The notes under the pieces: model-generated
Seen by the model: the letters and a program-made list of their open reading frames with translations, nothing else
The model's database searches: none
What the model was told of the DNA's origin: nothing
Assembly: GCA_023412475.1 (NCBI GenBank)
Contig: JAEYNR010000097.1
Span: 53,876-117,875, forward strand
Origin: Fibrobacterota bacterium
GTDB taxonomy: Bacteria > Fibrobacterota > Chitinivibrionia > Chitinivibrionales > Chitinispirillaceae
DNA: 64,000 nucleotides
Direction of reading: 5' to 3'
Made by a program: the position numbers and the translations under genes
In this document: positions 34,712-43,974 of the stretch, piece after piece
How positions within the stretch are numbered: the first letter of the stretch is position 1
Layout: each line of letters starts with the position of its first letter

Positions 34712-35560
34712 TTAAGAGCGGAAAGCCAAAAGTCTTTTGCTTCTGGAGGAGTGTTTCAGACGCCTCAAAGCTTTTTCTTTGATTTGGCGAGCTCTTTCTC
34801 TTGTGAGGTTGAAGCGCTGTCCAATCTCTTCAAGAGTATGAGAAGTTTCCTCTCCGATACCGAAGTAGAGTCTAACAACTTCCTTTTCGCGCTCACTGAG
34901 CGTCTCCAGAGTATTAGTGATCTCTTCCTGTAACGAGATTTCCATTAAGCCATTATCTGGTTGAACCTGATCATTATCCTGTAAGATATCCATCAGTCTG
35001 GAGTCTTCACCATGCTGCAAAGGGGCATCCAGAGACATGTGACTATTGCCGATTTTTATGGTTTCCTGCACTTCGCTCTCATCGATATTGAGTTCTGCAG
35101 CAAGTTCTTCAACGTTAGGCAAGCGTCTGTATTTCTGCTCCAACTTACTTTGCATTTTTCCGATTTTATGAATCGTTCCAACTCTGTTGAGGGGGAGTTT
35201 AATAATACGGGACTGCTCAGCCAATGCCTGGAGTATAGCCTGGCGAATCCACCAGACCGCATACGAGATAAATTTAAAATTTTTCTTCTCATCAAAACGT
35301 CTGGCTGCACGAATAAGACCCAGGTTTCCTTCGTTAATTAGATCGCTTAAAGGAAGTCCCTGATTTTGATAATTCCTGGCGACACTCACTACAAACCTAA
35401 GGTTAGCCTTAACTAGCATCTCAAGCGCCCTTCGGTCTCCCTTACGAATTTTAACCGCCAGTTTCGCCTCTTCTTCAACGGTTAAGCTTCTGTTTTTACC
35501 TATCTCTTTAAGATAGAGCGCAAGTGATCCCTCCTCAGGGAGAAATTGTGTTCTTTCCAT
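34712..35560 (-). CDS. rpoD: RNA polymerase sigma-70 factor, primary type, short form
   Basis: 282 aa. Region 1.2: SLALYLKEIGKNRSLTVEEE. Region 2: ANLRFVVSVARNYQNQGLPL, DLINEGNLGLIRAARRFDEK, FKFISYAVWWIRQAI. Region 3: RIIKLPLNR, RRLPNVEELAAEL. Region 4: LSEREKEVVRLYFGIGEE and the helix-turn-helix HTLEEIGQRFNLTRERARQI. There is no long acidic region 1.1, as is normal for primary sigma factors in Bacteroidota/Chlorobiota/Fibrobacterota. Whether it is the housekeeping factor or a close RpoS-like paralogue cannot be decided without the rest of the genome. Confidence 0.9.
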   Translation of the reverse strand: MERTQFLPEEGSLALYLKEIGKNRSLTVEEEAKLAVKIRKGDRRALEMLVKANLRFVVSVARNYQNQGLPLSDLINEGNLGLIRAARRFDEKKNFKFISYAVWWIRQAILQALAEQSRIIKLPLNRVGTIHKIGKMQSKLEQKYRRLPNVEELAAELNIDESEVQETIKIGNSHMSLDAPLQHGEDSRLMDILQDNDQVQPDNGLMEISLQEEITNTLETLSEREKEVVRLYFGIGEETSHTLEEIGQRFNLTRERARQIKEKALRRLKHSSRSKRLLAFRS

Positions 35561-35857
35561 ACTTTCCGTTTCACCTCATGTAATCATCCAGCTACGATTT
35601 ACTATATACTCTGGAAAATGTTTTAAATATAGCAAATTACCTCTTGGTAGTGCAATAAATCGTGCCGATGGTCTGCACCTGAAATAAGTATATAATTATG
35701 GCAGACTGGTAAAAAACAACTCATAAAAGAATTTGTTTTATTGAGACGGTGGAGAAAATAAAACAAATTAATCTGTTCCCATAAAATTTTGCTGGTATAT
35801 AATCTATACAAGGATTTATATTTGAGCATCATTTTTGATTTTTTTTCTGGAGGAATT

Positions 35858-36043
35858 ATGTCCAAGACATGCGAAATATGCGGCAAACATCCACAATCTG
35901 GAAATACCATTTCTCATGCACACAACGTAAGCAAGAGAATTTTCTACCCTAATATCCGCACAATAAAAGCGGTCGTAGATGGTGCACCAAAAAAGATTAA
36001 AGTATGTATGAAGTGTCTTAAAGCCATGAGCAAAAACAGATAG
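35858..36043 (+). CDS. rpmB: 50S ribosomal protein L28
   Basis: 61 aa from ATG 35858, with CTGGAGGAATT just upstream; the frame is open from 35789 but upstream residues are not ribosomal. Reads MSKTCEICGKHPQSGNTISH, then NVSKRIFYPNIRTIKAVVDG and IKVCMKCLKAMSK. The CxxC pairs (CEIC, CMKC) mark the zinc-binding form. Single gene with a hairpin terminator. Confidence 0.95.
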   Translation: MSKTCEICGKHPQSGNTISHAHNVSKRIFYPNIRTIKAVVDGAPKKIKVCMKCLKAMSKNR

Positions 36044-36049
36044 TATAAG

Positions 36050-36080
36050 GGTTCCGTAATTTACGGAGCCTTCCTACTTT
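36050..36080 (+). terminator. Hairpin terminator after rpmB
   Basis: GGTTCCGTAA / TTACGGAGCC (36050-36059 / 36061-36070) with a T/C-rich tail. It separates rpmB from the convergent gene ending at 36074. Confidence 0.65.
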
Positions 36081-37396
36081 CTTACTTTTATTCTTTTTTC
36101 CCACTTACCAGTGTTTTTTGTCTCTAAAAATCCCATTGAGGGCAATGTAACCTCTTTAACGGGAAAAGATCTTCCCAACAGATCAATCTTCAGGTGCTTC
36201 TTTCCGGTAATCCGTATATCAGAGTTTCTTTTTTTGACTATTTCATTTGAAATCTGCATACCTGCATTCATTAATTGAAACTTATCAAAAGAGATATTCA
36301 ATTTGGAGGAAACAAACAATCCAGCGCCACTTATAACTCCATTGATTTCTGAGCAGTCCCCAAGCTTCGTACCATTTACGCTAAAAGTGAAAATATTGTT
36401 GTCTCTGATGAGTTCAAGAGTGTCATATTCAAGCGCAGTCGCTGCTGCAGAAAGCTGAATGGGGAGTGACTCAACAAGACTGTCTCTGCTTCTGATCACA
36501 AATCTTTTATCTGAAGAAATTGCAAAATGGTAAAAAAGAGCAGTGGTATCACTCTCAACCATTTTTTTTACAAAAAAGCCATAAAAGGAGCTACTGTCCC
36601 CCTGGTTATATTTTACCACCGAATTCATGGAAAAAGAATTCAATGGAATCTCTATACAATTGTAAAATTCCTGGTAATTGCCGGTCTGAATACGCAGATT
36701 ACTGCTTACGTAATCCGTTATAGCACTACCATACCTGGTCCACCCGAAAAGTTTGTTTTCCAGAAAATCATCGGAAAACGTTTCAAAATGAGAAGTGTCG
36801 GCAATACGGTTCTCAACAAGAACATCATCGAAGGATGCTTCAGAGACCGGTGGTACGATAAGAGCAATATCGCCTTTGCGGAATTCATTGTCTACAACAG
36901 TGAAGATGTAAAAACCATTACAGAACACCTTGATTTTATCATCAATTCTGCTTACCACAAGGCGGTTCTCTTTTAGACTTACAAATGCACTTGTCTGGCT
37001 CCCAAGTACACTGACACTTTCAGGATAGAATTTGTAGACATAAATTCTGTCATCACCCAGTAAAGCAGCATATCCCCGATAACCATCACGCATGTCACCA
37101 AAACAGAAATACAGACCTGAACCTGGAAATTCAGAGTATACTTTTGCACAGACTGTAAAGGCAGAAATTTCTTCATACAAACTGTGAACTGCCAGAGCAG
37201 AGTAGGTTTCATCAGTGTTTTTAATAATTGCTTTACTATCAACGAATTGTAGTTTATTTCCACCGGCACTGATAAGTGTCCAGTTTTGGACGGAATAACC
37301 CGGATTATCAAAATCATCCTGAAAAAGGATTTCAGCCTTGGTATCAATTAAAAGCAGAAATAATGTTAATGCGCAGAATTTACAGTATGATTGCAT
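36074..37396 (-). CDS. Secreted protein with two concanavalin-A-like domains
   Basis: 440 aa. A signal peptide is present (MQSYCKFCALTLFLLLIDTK). Residues ~23-195 and ~205-385 are two related beta-sandwiches: each opens with an F-x-D-D-F motif (LFQDDFDNPGYSVQNWTLIS; ETFSDDFLENKLFGWTRYG) and closes with a DDVLVEN- or DKFQLMN-type strand, as in LamG/DUF1080-like domains that bind sugars. The C-terminal ~50 residues (IKIDLLGRSFPVKEV-type) may be a sorting or anchoring tail, inferred. Upstream GGCAGG serves as ribosome site. Not in an evident operon. Confidence 0.7.
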   Translation of the reverse strand: MQSYCKFCALTLFLLLIDTKAEILFQDDFDNPGYSVQNWTLISAGGNKLQFVDSKAIIKNTDETYSALAVHSLYEEISAFTVCAKVYSEFPGSGLYFCFGDMRDGYRGYAALLGDDRIYVYKFYPESVSVLGSQTSAFVSLKENRLVVSRIDDKIKVFCNGFYIFTVVDNEFRKGDIALIVPPVSEASFDDVLVENRIADTSHFETFSDDFLENKLFGWTRYGSAITDYVSSNLRIQTGNYQEFYNCIEIPLNSFSMNSVVKYNQGDSSSFYGFFVKKMVESDTTALFYHFAISSDKRFVIRSRDSLVESLPIQLSAAATALEYDTLELIRDNNIFTFSVNGTKLGDCSEINGVISGAGLFVSSKLNISFDKFQLMNAGMQISNEIVKKRNSDIRITGKKHLKIDLLGRSFPVKEVTLPSMGFLETKNTGKWEKRIKVRK

Positions 37397-37489
37397 GAAC
37401 CTGCCTTTTAAAAAGGTTATACCACCGTTCTTTAATTATAGGCAGAGGTTTAGCAAAAATCCAACAAATATCAGAAATGAAGAGTTAAA

Positions 37490-38341
37490 CTATCGTTTAT
37501 TATAGCTTGGCTCTACGAGCTTTCCAATCTCATAAGAACCTAAAAAGCGATAAAAAACGGTGAGTTCCTTTAAATGACCTATGGCGTTTCTTACTGACTC
37601 AAGCCGCAAGTCACCTTCCAGGTCAAGATAAAACAGATATTGAAATCCCTGTCCGTGGGTAGGTCTGGACTCTATCTTATAAAGATTTATGTCCCGCAGG
37701 GCAAACACTGCAAGGCATTTAAAGAGAGCTCCAGGAATGTTTTTGGTAGAAAATACGATTGAGGTTTTTACTTTTTTTACATCCGTTGGAGCTTTTTCAG
37801 TCAGAGCAGATATGATAAGGAATCTGGTGACATTAGAGTTGTGGTCTTCAATATTTGAGTCCAGTATATTCATGTTGAAATCGATTGCTGCCTGCATAGA
37901 AGCAATAGCTGCAGCATCTTCAATTTTTTCATCTTTGATCTTTTTAACAGCCGCTGCGGTATTAGAAAATGGTACTACCTGAAGCTTTTTATGTTTGCGA
38001 AGGTAGTTTTTGCATTGAGCAAGAGCCTGAGGATGAGAAAATACGCTTCTGAGGTCTTCATGTTTTACATTTGTATTGGCGATCAGGTGATGTCCAACCT
38101 TCAGAAGAATTTCTCCAACAATTTCTGCATCACTCTCCAGCAGCAGGTCGTAATTTTGGTGAATAGAACCTGCCAGAGAATTTTCAATTGGGATAACCCC
38201 GAAATCACTGCTTCCATTCGCCACTGATTCAAAAACCGTTGCAAAGTCGCTTACCGCCGTGTATTGACAATTCTTCCCGAAGTATTCCATTGCCGCCAGT
38301 TCGGCGAACGCGCCACGCTCTCCTGCATATGCTATTATCAT
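37490..38341 (-). CDS. pheA: Prephenate dehydratase
   Basis: 283 aa, the monofunctional (non-chorismate mutase) form making phenylpyruvate for phenylalanine. The catalytic domain starts IIAYAGERGAFAELAAMEYF. It contains GVIPIENSLAGSIHQNYDLL, FSHPQALAQCKNYL and the catalytic TRF at 172-174. The C-terminal ACT domain, with ESRPTHG at 224-230, provides Phe feedback inhibition. It overlaps the NlpC/P60 gene by ATGA, so it is translated in the same operon. Confidence 0.95.
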   Translation of the reverse strand: MIIAYAGERGAFAELAAMEYFGKNCQYTAVSDFATVFESVANGSSDFGVIPIENSLAGSIHQNYDLLLESDAEIVGEILLKVGHHLIANTNVKHEDLRSVFSHPQALAQCKNYLRKHKKLQVVPFSNTAAAVKKIKDEKIEDAAAIASMQAAIDFNMNILDSNIEDHNSNVTRFLIISALTEKAPTDVKKVKTSIVFSTKNIPGALFKCLAVFALRDINLYKIESRPTHGQGFQYLFYLDLEGDLRLESVRNAIGHLKELTVFYRFLGSYEIGKLVEPSYNKR

Positions 38342-38904
38342 TTAAAAATCCTCCGTACCATTGCCAGGCGCTTCTGATAATAAAGTTCATTCAGATTACT
38401 GTAAGTAACCCCATGTTTCACGCTTGCGTGGACAAAACGACCTTTTCCCAAATAAATACCCACATGGTTTATCCGGCCAATTCTATGGCTTCGGAAAAAA
38501 ACCAGATCACCAGCAAAAGCGCTTCTAAGGGTAATTCTCCAGCCACAGTTCTTCATTTGCGAGGAAGAACGGGGAAGTTCTATACTAAAGACCTCATTGT
38601 AGATTTTACCTACAAATCCGGAGCAATCGAATCCGCTCCGAGACATCCCGCCAGCCCTGTATGGGCAACCAATATAAGATGCAACAACTGATTCCAGATA
38701 ATCTTCCCGATTATCATCTATAGTTTTTTCATCTATCTGTGCTGCAAAGTCCTCAGGATATTGTTGTTTTTTAATGCTGTTTCTTTTTTGTGTGATATCA
38801 CGGGTATAGCGTATTGAAGGCGCACAACTGATAATTATTATCAAGGCGATACCCATGAAACAGCTTAAAATATTTATTTTTTTGACACCATTTCTACAGA
38901 TCAT
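38338..38904 (-). CDS. NlpC/P60 lipoprotein, cell-wall peptidase
   Basis: 188 aa. Lipobox IIISCAPS puts the lipidated Cys at 27. The NlpC/P60 domain has catalytic C94 in GFDCSGF, H147 in HVGIYLG and H159 in FVHAS. It cleaves peptide stems of peptidoglycan, most likely a gamma-D-Glu-diamino acid bond, from the outer-membrane side. Linked by 4-base overlaps to gatA upstream and pheA downstream. Confidence 0.9.
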   Translation of the reverse strand: MICRNGVKKINILSCFMGIALIIIISCAPSIRYTRDITQKRNSIKKQQYPEDFAAQIDEKTIDDNREDYLESVVASYIGCPYRAGGMSRSGFDCSGFVGKIYNEVFSIELPRSSSQMKNCGWRITLRSAFAGDLVFFRSHRIGRINHVGIYLGKGRFVHASVKHGVTYSNLNELYYQKRLAMVRRIFK

Positions 38905-40337
38905 TTCTCAGCCATACAGTGAGCAACATATCCAGCTTTAAGAATCCTGTTTTCCTGCCAGGCCGGTGCCATAAACTGCACACCAACCGGTAGTCCATCC
39001 ACAGAAGCACAAGGCACACTGATACCTGGGATTCCGGCCAGATTTGCAGATACAGTGTAGATATCGGTAAGATACATCTGCAGCGGGTCTTCAGCTTTTT
39101 CTCCGATTTTAAAAGCCGGTGCAGGAGTGACAGGTGACATTATTACATCACATTTCTGGAAAGCATTATCAAAGTCACGGGTAATAAGAGTTCTCACCTT
39201 TGCTGCTTTCAGATAATAAGCATCATAATAACCGGAGCTGAGCACGTAAGTCCCCAGCATAATTCTTCGTTTCACCTCAGCTCCAAAACCCTTCTGCCTG
39301 GTTTCAGTATACATATCGAGCAGATTTTTAGCAGACATATCCCTAAACCCATACTTGACTCCATCATAGCGGGCAAGATTAGAGGATGCCTCTGCTGTAC
39401 AAATAATATAATAGGTGGCGATTGCATGATGAACATGGGGTAGGGAGATCTCTACTGCCTGAGCGCCTTCACTTTTCATCTTTTGCAGAAGTTCATTTAA
39501 ATGCTTGCGCACAGCATCGGAAAGACCCTCACCAAAGTATTCTGCAGGAAGCCCGATCCGCATTCCTTTTATATCTTTGTTGTAAATAGAAGAATCATCA
39601 GAAAAAGGTATACCGGCACAGGTTGAATCACGTTTGTCCTCTCCTGAGAGTACAGAGAGCATCAGACCGGCATCCTTGACATCAAAAGTAATAGGGCCTA
39701 TCTGATCAAGTGAAGAAGCAAACGCAACCAGACCATATCTGGACACTCTGCCGTATGTTGGTTTCAGGCCAACCACTCCGCAATGGCTGCAGGGCTGGCG
39801 AATCGATCCACCTGTATCCGAGCCTAGCGCTGCAGGTACAAATCCGGCACTTACCGCAGCAGCACTTCCTCCACTCGAGCCTCCTGGAATCCTTTGTGGA
39901 TCCTCAGGATTACGCGTAAGTCCTGAAAAGGAGGTCTCGGTGCTCGAACCCATGGCAAATTCATCCATATTGGTTTTTCCTACAATCACCGCACCTGCAT
40001 TATTGAGCATTTCTACTACTGCAGCATCGTAGGGGGGGATAAAATTCTGAAGCATACGAGAGCCACAGGTGGTTTTTATTCCCTTTGTACAGATGTTATC
40101 CTTGAGCGCCACAGGAATCCCCAGTAGCGGCATCTTCTCTTTCTTCTCCACGGGAAGCTTGTCAAGGGATTGAGCCCGTTCCATGGCCTTTTGCCGCTCT
40201 ACAGAAATAAAAGAATTAATACCTTTATCTTCATTTTCAATAAGCTTTAGGGAATTTTCAACCAGATCACAGCAGGAACGCTCTGCGGTCCGGATCTGCT
40301 TTACTAATTCGGCAATTGTGACACCAAAGAATTTCAT
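38901..40337 (-). CDS. gatA: Asp/Glu-tRNA amidotransferase subunit A
   Basis: 478 aa from ATG 40337; an in-frame TTG at 40367 adds ten residues, while GAAAGGAT lies between and fits the ATG. Amidase signature: K79 (ALKDNI), S154 (PGGSSGGSAA) and S178 (SDTGGSIRQP), the Lys-Ser-Ser triad that releases ammonia from glutamine for Gln-tRNA and Asn-tRNA formation. PTYGRVSRYGLVAFASSLDQ and SPVTPAPAFKIG are also typical. GatC and GatB are not adjacent here. First gene of the gatA-nlpC-pheA operon. Confidence 0.95.
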   Translation of the reverse strand: MKFFGVTIAELVKQIRTAERSCCDLVENSLKLIENEDKGINSFISVERQKAMERAQSLDKLPVEKKEKMPLLGIPVALKDNICTKGIKTTCGSRMLQNFIPPYDAAVVEMLNNAGAVIVGKTNMDEFAMGSSTETSFSGLTRNPEDPQRIPGGSSGGSAAAVSAGFVPAALGSDTGGSIRQPCSHCGVVGLKPTYGRVSRYGLVAFASSLDQIGPITFDVKDAGLMLSVLSGEDKRDSTCAGIPFSDDSSIYNKDIKGMRIGLPAEYFGEGLSDAVRKHLNELLQKMKSEGAQAVEISLPHVHHAIATYYIICTAEASSNLARYDGVKYGFRDMSAKNLLDMYTETRQKGFGAEVKRRIMLGTYVLSSGYYDAYYLKAAKVRTLITRDFDNAFQKCDVIMSPVTPAPAFKIGEKAEDPLQMYLTDIYTVSANLAGIPGISVPCASVDGLPVGVQFMAPAWQENRILKAGYVAHCMAEK

Positions 40338-40569
40338 TGGTAAAAATATCCTTTCATCACATGTCAAATATCAAGTTTAAGTTCGAAATACAGATTCAAA
40401 ATTCGAAATTCGAAATAATAAATAAGAAAGAAGAGCAGGATCATAATGTTCTTTCATCATTTTGTTTCACACTAGGTTTTCGTGATTTCACATCCTCTTT
40501 CGCATTTCGTGCTTAATTTCATGCATCCTATCCTGTTTTGTACTTCGAGTTTTGTATTTCGTGCTTTTT
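40338..40569. other. Intergenic low-complexity stretch
   Basis: Repeats of TTCGAAATTCGAAAT type and TTTTGTATTTCGTGCTT at 40551; the latter also occurs near 16620. No gene. Confidence 0.5.
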
Positions 40570-40866
40570 TTATCTGTACCAGCGGAAAAAGTATAAACTG
40601 ACAAAAATGCCAATGATAGACAACAAACTGAACTCTATCATGAAACCTAATTGCAATTTTATGGCATGGAGGTTAATAAGAATCGGTTTGTTGTTGACGA
40701 AATCACCGATACCGAAAGGTATGCTATATGTAAAAAATGTTTTAACCACACTTTCTCCGCCTGGCAGCATTTTTACGATACTGTTCAGATATGAACCGAT
40801 AAGAATTCCTATCAGTACGACGATTATCAAAGTTGAGATTCTTTTTTCTTTTAAAGGGACCGACAT
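40570..40866 (-). CDS. DUF4321 small membrane protein
   Basis: 98 aa with two membrane helices: an N-terminal one (STLIIVVLIGILIGSYLNSI) and a C-terminal one (FMIEFSLLSIIGIFVSLYFF). A central conserved-looking loop (KTFFTYSIPFGIGDF) fits DUF4321, a small family of unknown role. It is the last gene of the waaA-holA-truA-htrA run, 26 bases after htrA. Confidence 0.7.
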   Translation of the reverse strand: MSVPLKEKRISTLIIVVLIGILIGSYLNSIVKMLPGGESVVKTFFTYSIPFGIGDFVNNKPILINLHAIKLQLGFMIEFSLLSIIGIFVSLYFFRWYR

Positions 40867-40892
40867 AACTGTCCTTTCTCCGATCTTATTAA

Positions 40893-42137
40893 TTAGTTAG
40901 TGTATTCCTTCAGTATTAAATCCATCTGTATCTGTTTGGATTTCCTTATAACATGCATATTCACGCTGTCACCAACAAAGTAATCCAGAAAAAAGCCATC
41001 AATATCGGCATGGGTCTGGATCATTCGTGTACCCATTTTTTTAATTATATCACCTGGTTTGAGGCCTGCCTTTTCACCCGGACTTCCCGGTTGCACACTG
41101 ACAATTACTACCCCGTCAGTGCTCTCATAATCCAAAGCAAGAGCGATAGATTTGTTAAGATCCTGCACAGAGATACCAGTCCAGACCTGACGGCGTTTCC
41201 CATATTTTATCAGTTCTTCAGCCACTCTGCGTGCGCGTTCTATGGGAATGGCAAAACCGATTCCTATAGAACCCTTATTGGAGTTAGATCCGGTAAAGAT
41301 AAATGTATTGATACCTATTACTTCGCCCAGAGCATTTACCAGTGGTCCACCACTGTTCCCAGGGTTAATGGCTGCATCAGTCTGGATCATACCCTGATAA
41401 TATACAACACCTTCAGAGGGAGCGAAATTCCGGTTCAAAGCACTGACCACACCCACAGTAACAGTAGGATGAGCATCATTTATAAAATTAAGGAAAGGGT
41501 TTCCGATGGCGATAGCCCATTCACCAATCATGACATCTTTGGAGTTTCCAAATTGCACGCTTTTAAACCCGTTGCCTTTTACAGAAATAACTGCCAGATC
41601 AGATCTTTCGTCTATCCCAACTATTTTCCCCTCTATCCTGCGTCCATCGGAGAAGTTTATATACAGTTTGGCGGCATTTTGAACCACATGATAATTTGTC
41701 AGGATCATTCCATCATTGCTAATAATAAAACCCGAACCCATGCTTTCGACTTCACGATACCTGGGCATGAGCTCAGGTCCGAAAAAGAAGTCAAAAAAGT
41801 CGTTAGTCTTATAGTGGTTTTTTACTACCTGAATCTGGGTGACCACAACGCCTACTACACAGGGAGCAACTTTTCTAGTGGCATTTACGATAGCATTTTT
41901 TCTGGTATCCAGGATATTTTCCTGAACTCCTGTTTCGTATGAAATGGTATCTATGGTCTGAGCAGAGGGGTTTGCGATCAGAGTATCAGAGGTGTGGTTA
42001 TTTTTGCCGAAGAACTTGTTGAACTGCCCGTCTGCCAATCGACGCATAAACTCACCACCGGTGATTAGCCCAAAACCGATACCAAGTACAAGAAAAAGCA
42101 GGTACACTGCAGTCTTGCCATCAGAATTCCTTTTCAT
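40893..42137 (-). CDS. htrA: HtrA/Deg-type periplasmic serine protease
   Basis: 414 aa, anchored by an N-terminal helix (VYLLFLVLGIGFGLITGG). Trypsin-like domain with catalytic H150 (LTNYHVVQ), D180 (RSDLAVI) and S262 (GNSGGPL), preceded by GSGFIISNDG. One C-terminal PDZ domain (GVVIVSVQPGSPGEKAGLKP) is visible. Degrades or refolds damaged envelope proteins. It overlaps truA by ATGA and is thus part of the long minus-strand operon. Confidence 0.95.
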   Translation of the reverse strand: MKRNSDGKTAVYLLFLVLGIGFGLITGGEFMRRLADGQFNKFFGKNNHTSDTLIANPSAQTIDTISYETGVQENILDTRKNAIVNATRKVAPCVVGVVVTQIQVVKNHYKTNDFFDFFFGPELMPRYREVESMGSGFIISNDGMILTNYHVVQNAAKLYINFSDGRRIEGKIVGIDERSDLAVISVKGNGFKSVQFGNSKDVMIGEWAIAIGNPFLNFINDAHPTVTVGVVSALNRNFAPSEGVVYYQGMIQTDAAINPGNSGGPLVNALGEVIGINTFIFTGSNSNKGSIGIGFAIPIERARRVAEELIKYGKRRQVWTGISVQDLNKSIALALDYESTDGVVIVSVQPGSPGEKAGLKPGDIIKKMGTRMIQTHADIDGFFLDYFVGDSVNMHVIRKSKQIQMDLILKEYTN

Positions 42138-42868
42138 ATCACCCCCGGGTAAAAAACATTCTCCAGGAAAAGTCCGGTTGGAGAGGCTGTTTCGCCTGCT
42201 TTTGATCTATTTTGGGCATCGATTATATCTTTCATGGGCAATTTTATTTTCCCCCGTCCGATTTCTATTAAAGTTCCGACGATTGTCCTAACCATTTTAT
42301 AGATAAACCTGTCGGCTTCAATAGTAAATTTAATAAATCCCTGTTCATCTTCCAGAGAAACATTCTTAACAGTACAGATATTATTAAGTGTTCCACTTCC
42401 GGAAGCACAGAATGAGGTAAAATCATGAGTTCCTCTGAGAAACTGAAGATTGTTTCTTACCTGGTCCCAATCTACATCGTATAATAATAACCATGCTCTT
42501 CCAAAATTCAATGGTCTTTTCCTGGTGCATATCAGATACACGTACCGACGGCTTATTGCCGAATATCGAGCATGAAATGAGTCACTAACCTGCTGTAAAT
42601 TATGGATGGCGATTTCCCTGGGCAGAAGAGCATTGATCGAGCGTTCACAACGCCTTATATCGACAGGGTTATCAGTATCCATGTGCGCACCCTGTTCTTT
42701 TGCATGAACTCCTGCATCAGTGCGTCCTGCACCAACAATGGAAATCGGCCTCCGCAACGCAGTTTCAAACGCCTTTTCCAGCAATTCCTGTATACTTACT
42801 GCATTAGGCTGACGCTGCCATCCTCCGTATCTGCTTCCATCATACTCGACTCTGAAAAAATATCTCAA
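42134..42868 (-). CDS. truA: tRNA pseudouridine synthase A
   Basis: 244 aa. Makes pseudouridine at 38-40 in the anticodon arm of many tRNAs. Starts YFFRVEYDGSRYGGWQRQPN; catalytic D51 is in GAGRTDAGVHA; DFTSFCASGS and FLYKMVR-like FIYKMVRTIVGTLIEIGRG follow, as in the family. Four-base overlaps with holA upstream and htrA downstream. Confidence 0.96.
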   Translation of the reverse strand: MRYFFRVEYDGSRYGGWQRQPNAVSIQELLEKAFETALRRPISIVGAGRTDAGVHAKEQGAHMDTDNPVDIRRCERSINALLPREIAIHNLQQVSDSFHARYSAISRRYVYLICTRKRPLNFGRAWLLLYDVDWDQVRNNLQFLRGTHDFTSFCASGSGTLNNICTVKNVSLEDEQGFIKFTIEADRFIYKMVRTIVGTLIEIGRGKIKLPMKDIIDAQNRSKAGETASPTGLFLENVFYPGVI

Positions 42869-43974
42869 CCTGCAATCCCATCCCTGAGCAGTTCTGTGAC
42901 TCTGTCGATTTTAAAGCAAAGCATCTGTAAGTCCTGTTGTGATCCTTCGACTTTTCCGGTTTTTATTCCATGATCAAATTCCAAGAGCCATTTGAAAATC
43001 AGTTTCAGCTCCTGATCGGTAAATTTTTTAGCTTGCTTAACAATTCCAGATGCGATAATTACCGGGTAGACTTTTCTCTGGTCTCCATTGCTCAGAAGTC
43101 CTGCTGCCCGCCCAATTGCATAACCGCATTCGCTCTGATCGGGGTTGTTGTACCCCTTTGCATTTTCAAATCGTTTTATTATCTGAGGATTGGCATTGCC
43201 AAAGCATCGGATTCGAAACATGGCCCAGAATTGTCTGTAAATGGCAGATACGATTGCGGGTGCAAAAGCACTGGTGCTAAAGAGTGAATCTATTATCTGC
43301 AACACTCTCGGAAATTGGCGTTCTGCCAGAGCTGCAGCTAGTTCAAAAGCAGTCATCTGTCGGGAAGCACCAACAATTTTTTCGATAATTTGGCGGTTTA
43401 CTGGTTCTCCTGCAGACAGATGGGTATCTATTTTTTGTAATTCTGAGTAAAGTATGTTCAGGTCATTACCAACCAGGTCAACCAAAAAGTCTGCATTAGC
43501 CTTTGAAATAGACCGTTTGAAGAGTTGGGGCAACTGTTCAACCAGCCAGGCTCCGATTCGATATTCAGATGGTTTTGGGAACTCCTGATAGACGCAATCG
43601 CTCTCTTTAGAACCGCACCTTTTGTCGAGTTTAAATTTCTTGACGGCCTTATAATCTGCTTTTCCTTTTTTTTCCTCATCGATTTCAACTATGATGTATG
43701 TGTCAGGAGGAAGGTCATCCAAAAGATGGTTAAAACTTTTGACATCTTTGTCAGCGATACGTTGAGCGCGATGAATCTGCAATACCCGAGTGTCCATGAA
43801 AAGTGAAGGAGTAAGAATGCTTTCCATAAATGCAGAGAAATCATCTGTATCCATATCGAAACTTTCGGTAGTGATGTTGCCGTGAAGCTCTTTGACACTG
43901 TTTATCAGCTTCAATTTGGCCCGCTCTCTGCCCACAGTTTCATCGCCGCAGAAAAAATGCACATGAGATATCAT
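42865..43974 (-). CDS. holA: DNA polymerase III delta subunit
   Basis: 369 aa, slightly longer than usual. Delta opens the sliding clamp in the clamp loader. Weakly conserved family marks: FFCGDETVGRERAKLKLINS at the start, LTPSLFMDTRVLQIHRA, DTYIIVEIDEEKKGKADYKA, a sensor/AAA+-lid segment NDLNILYSELQKI, and the C-terminal collar KKFTDQELKLIFKWLLEFDH. ATGA overlaps with waaA and truA place it in the same operon. Confidence 0.88.
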   Translation of the reverse strand: MISHVHFFCGDETVGRERAKLKLINSVKELHGNITTESFDMDTDDFSAFMESILTPSLFMDTRVLQIHRAQRIADKDVKSFNHLLDDLPPDTYIIVEIDEEKKGKADYKAVKKFKLDKRCGSKESDCVYQEFPKPSEYRIGAWLVEQLPQLFKRSISKANADFLVDLVGNDLNILYSELQKIDTHLSAGEPVNRQIIEKIVGASRQMTAFELAAALAERQFPRVLQIIDSLFSTSAFAPAIVSAIYRQFWAMFRIRCFGNANPQIIKRFENAKGYNNPDQSECGYAIGRAAGLLSNGDQRKVYPVIIASGIVKQAKKFTDQELKLIFKWLLEFDHGIKTGKVEGSQQDLQMLCFKIDRVTELLRDGIAG

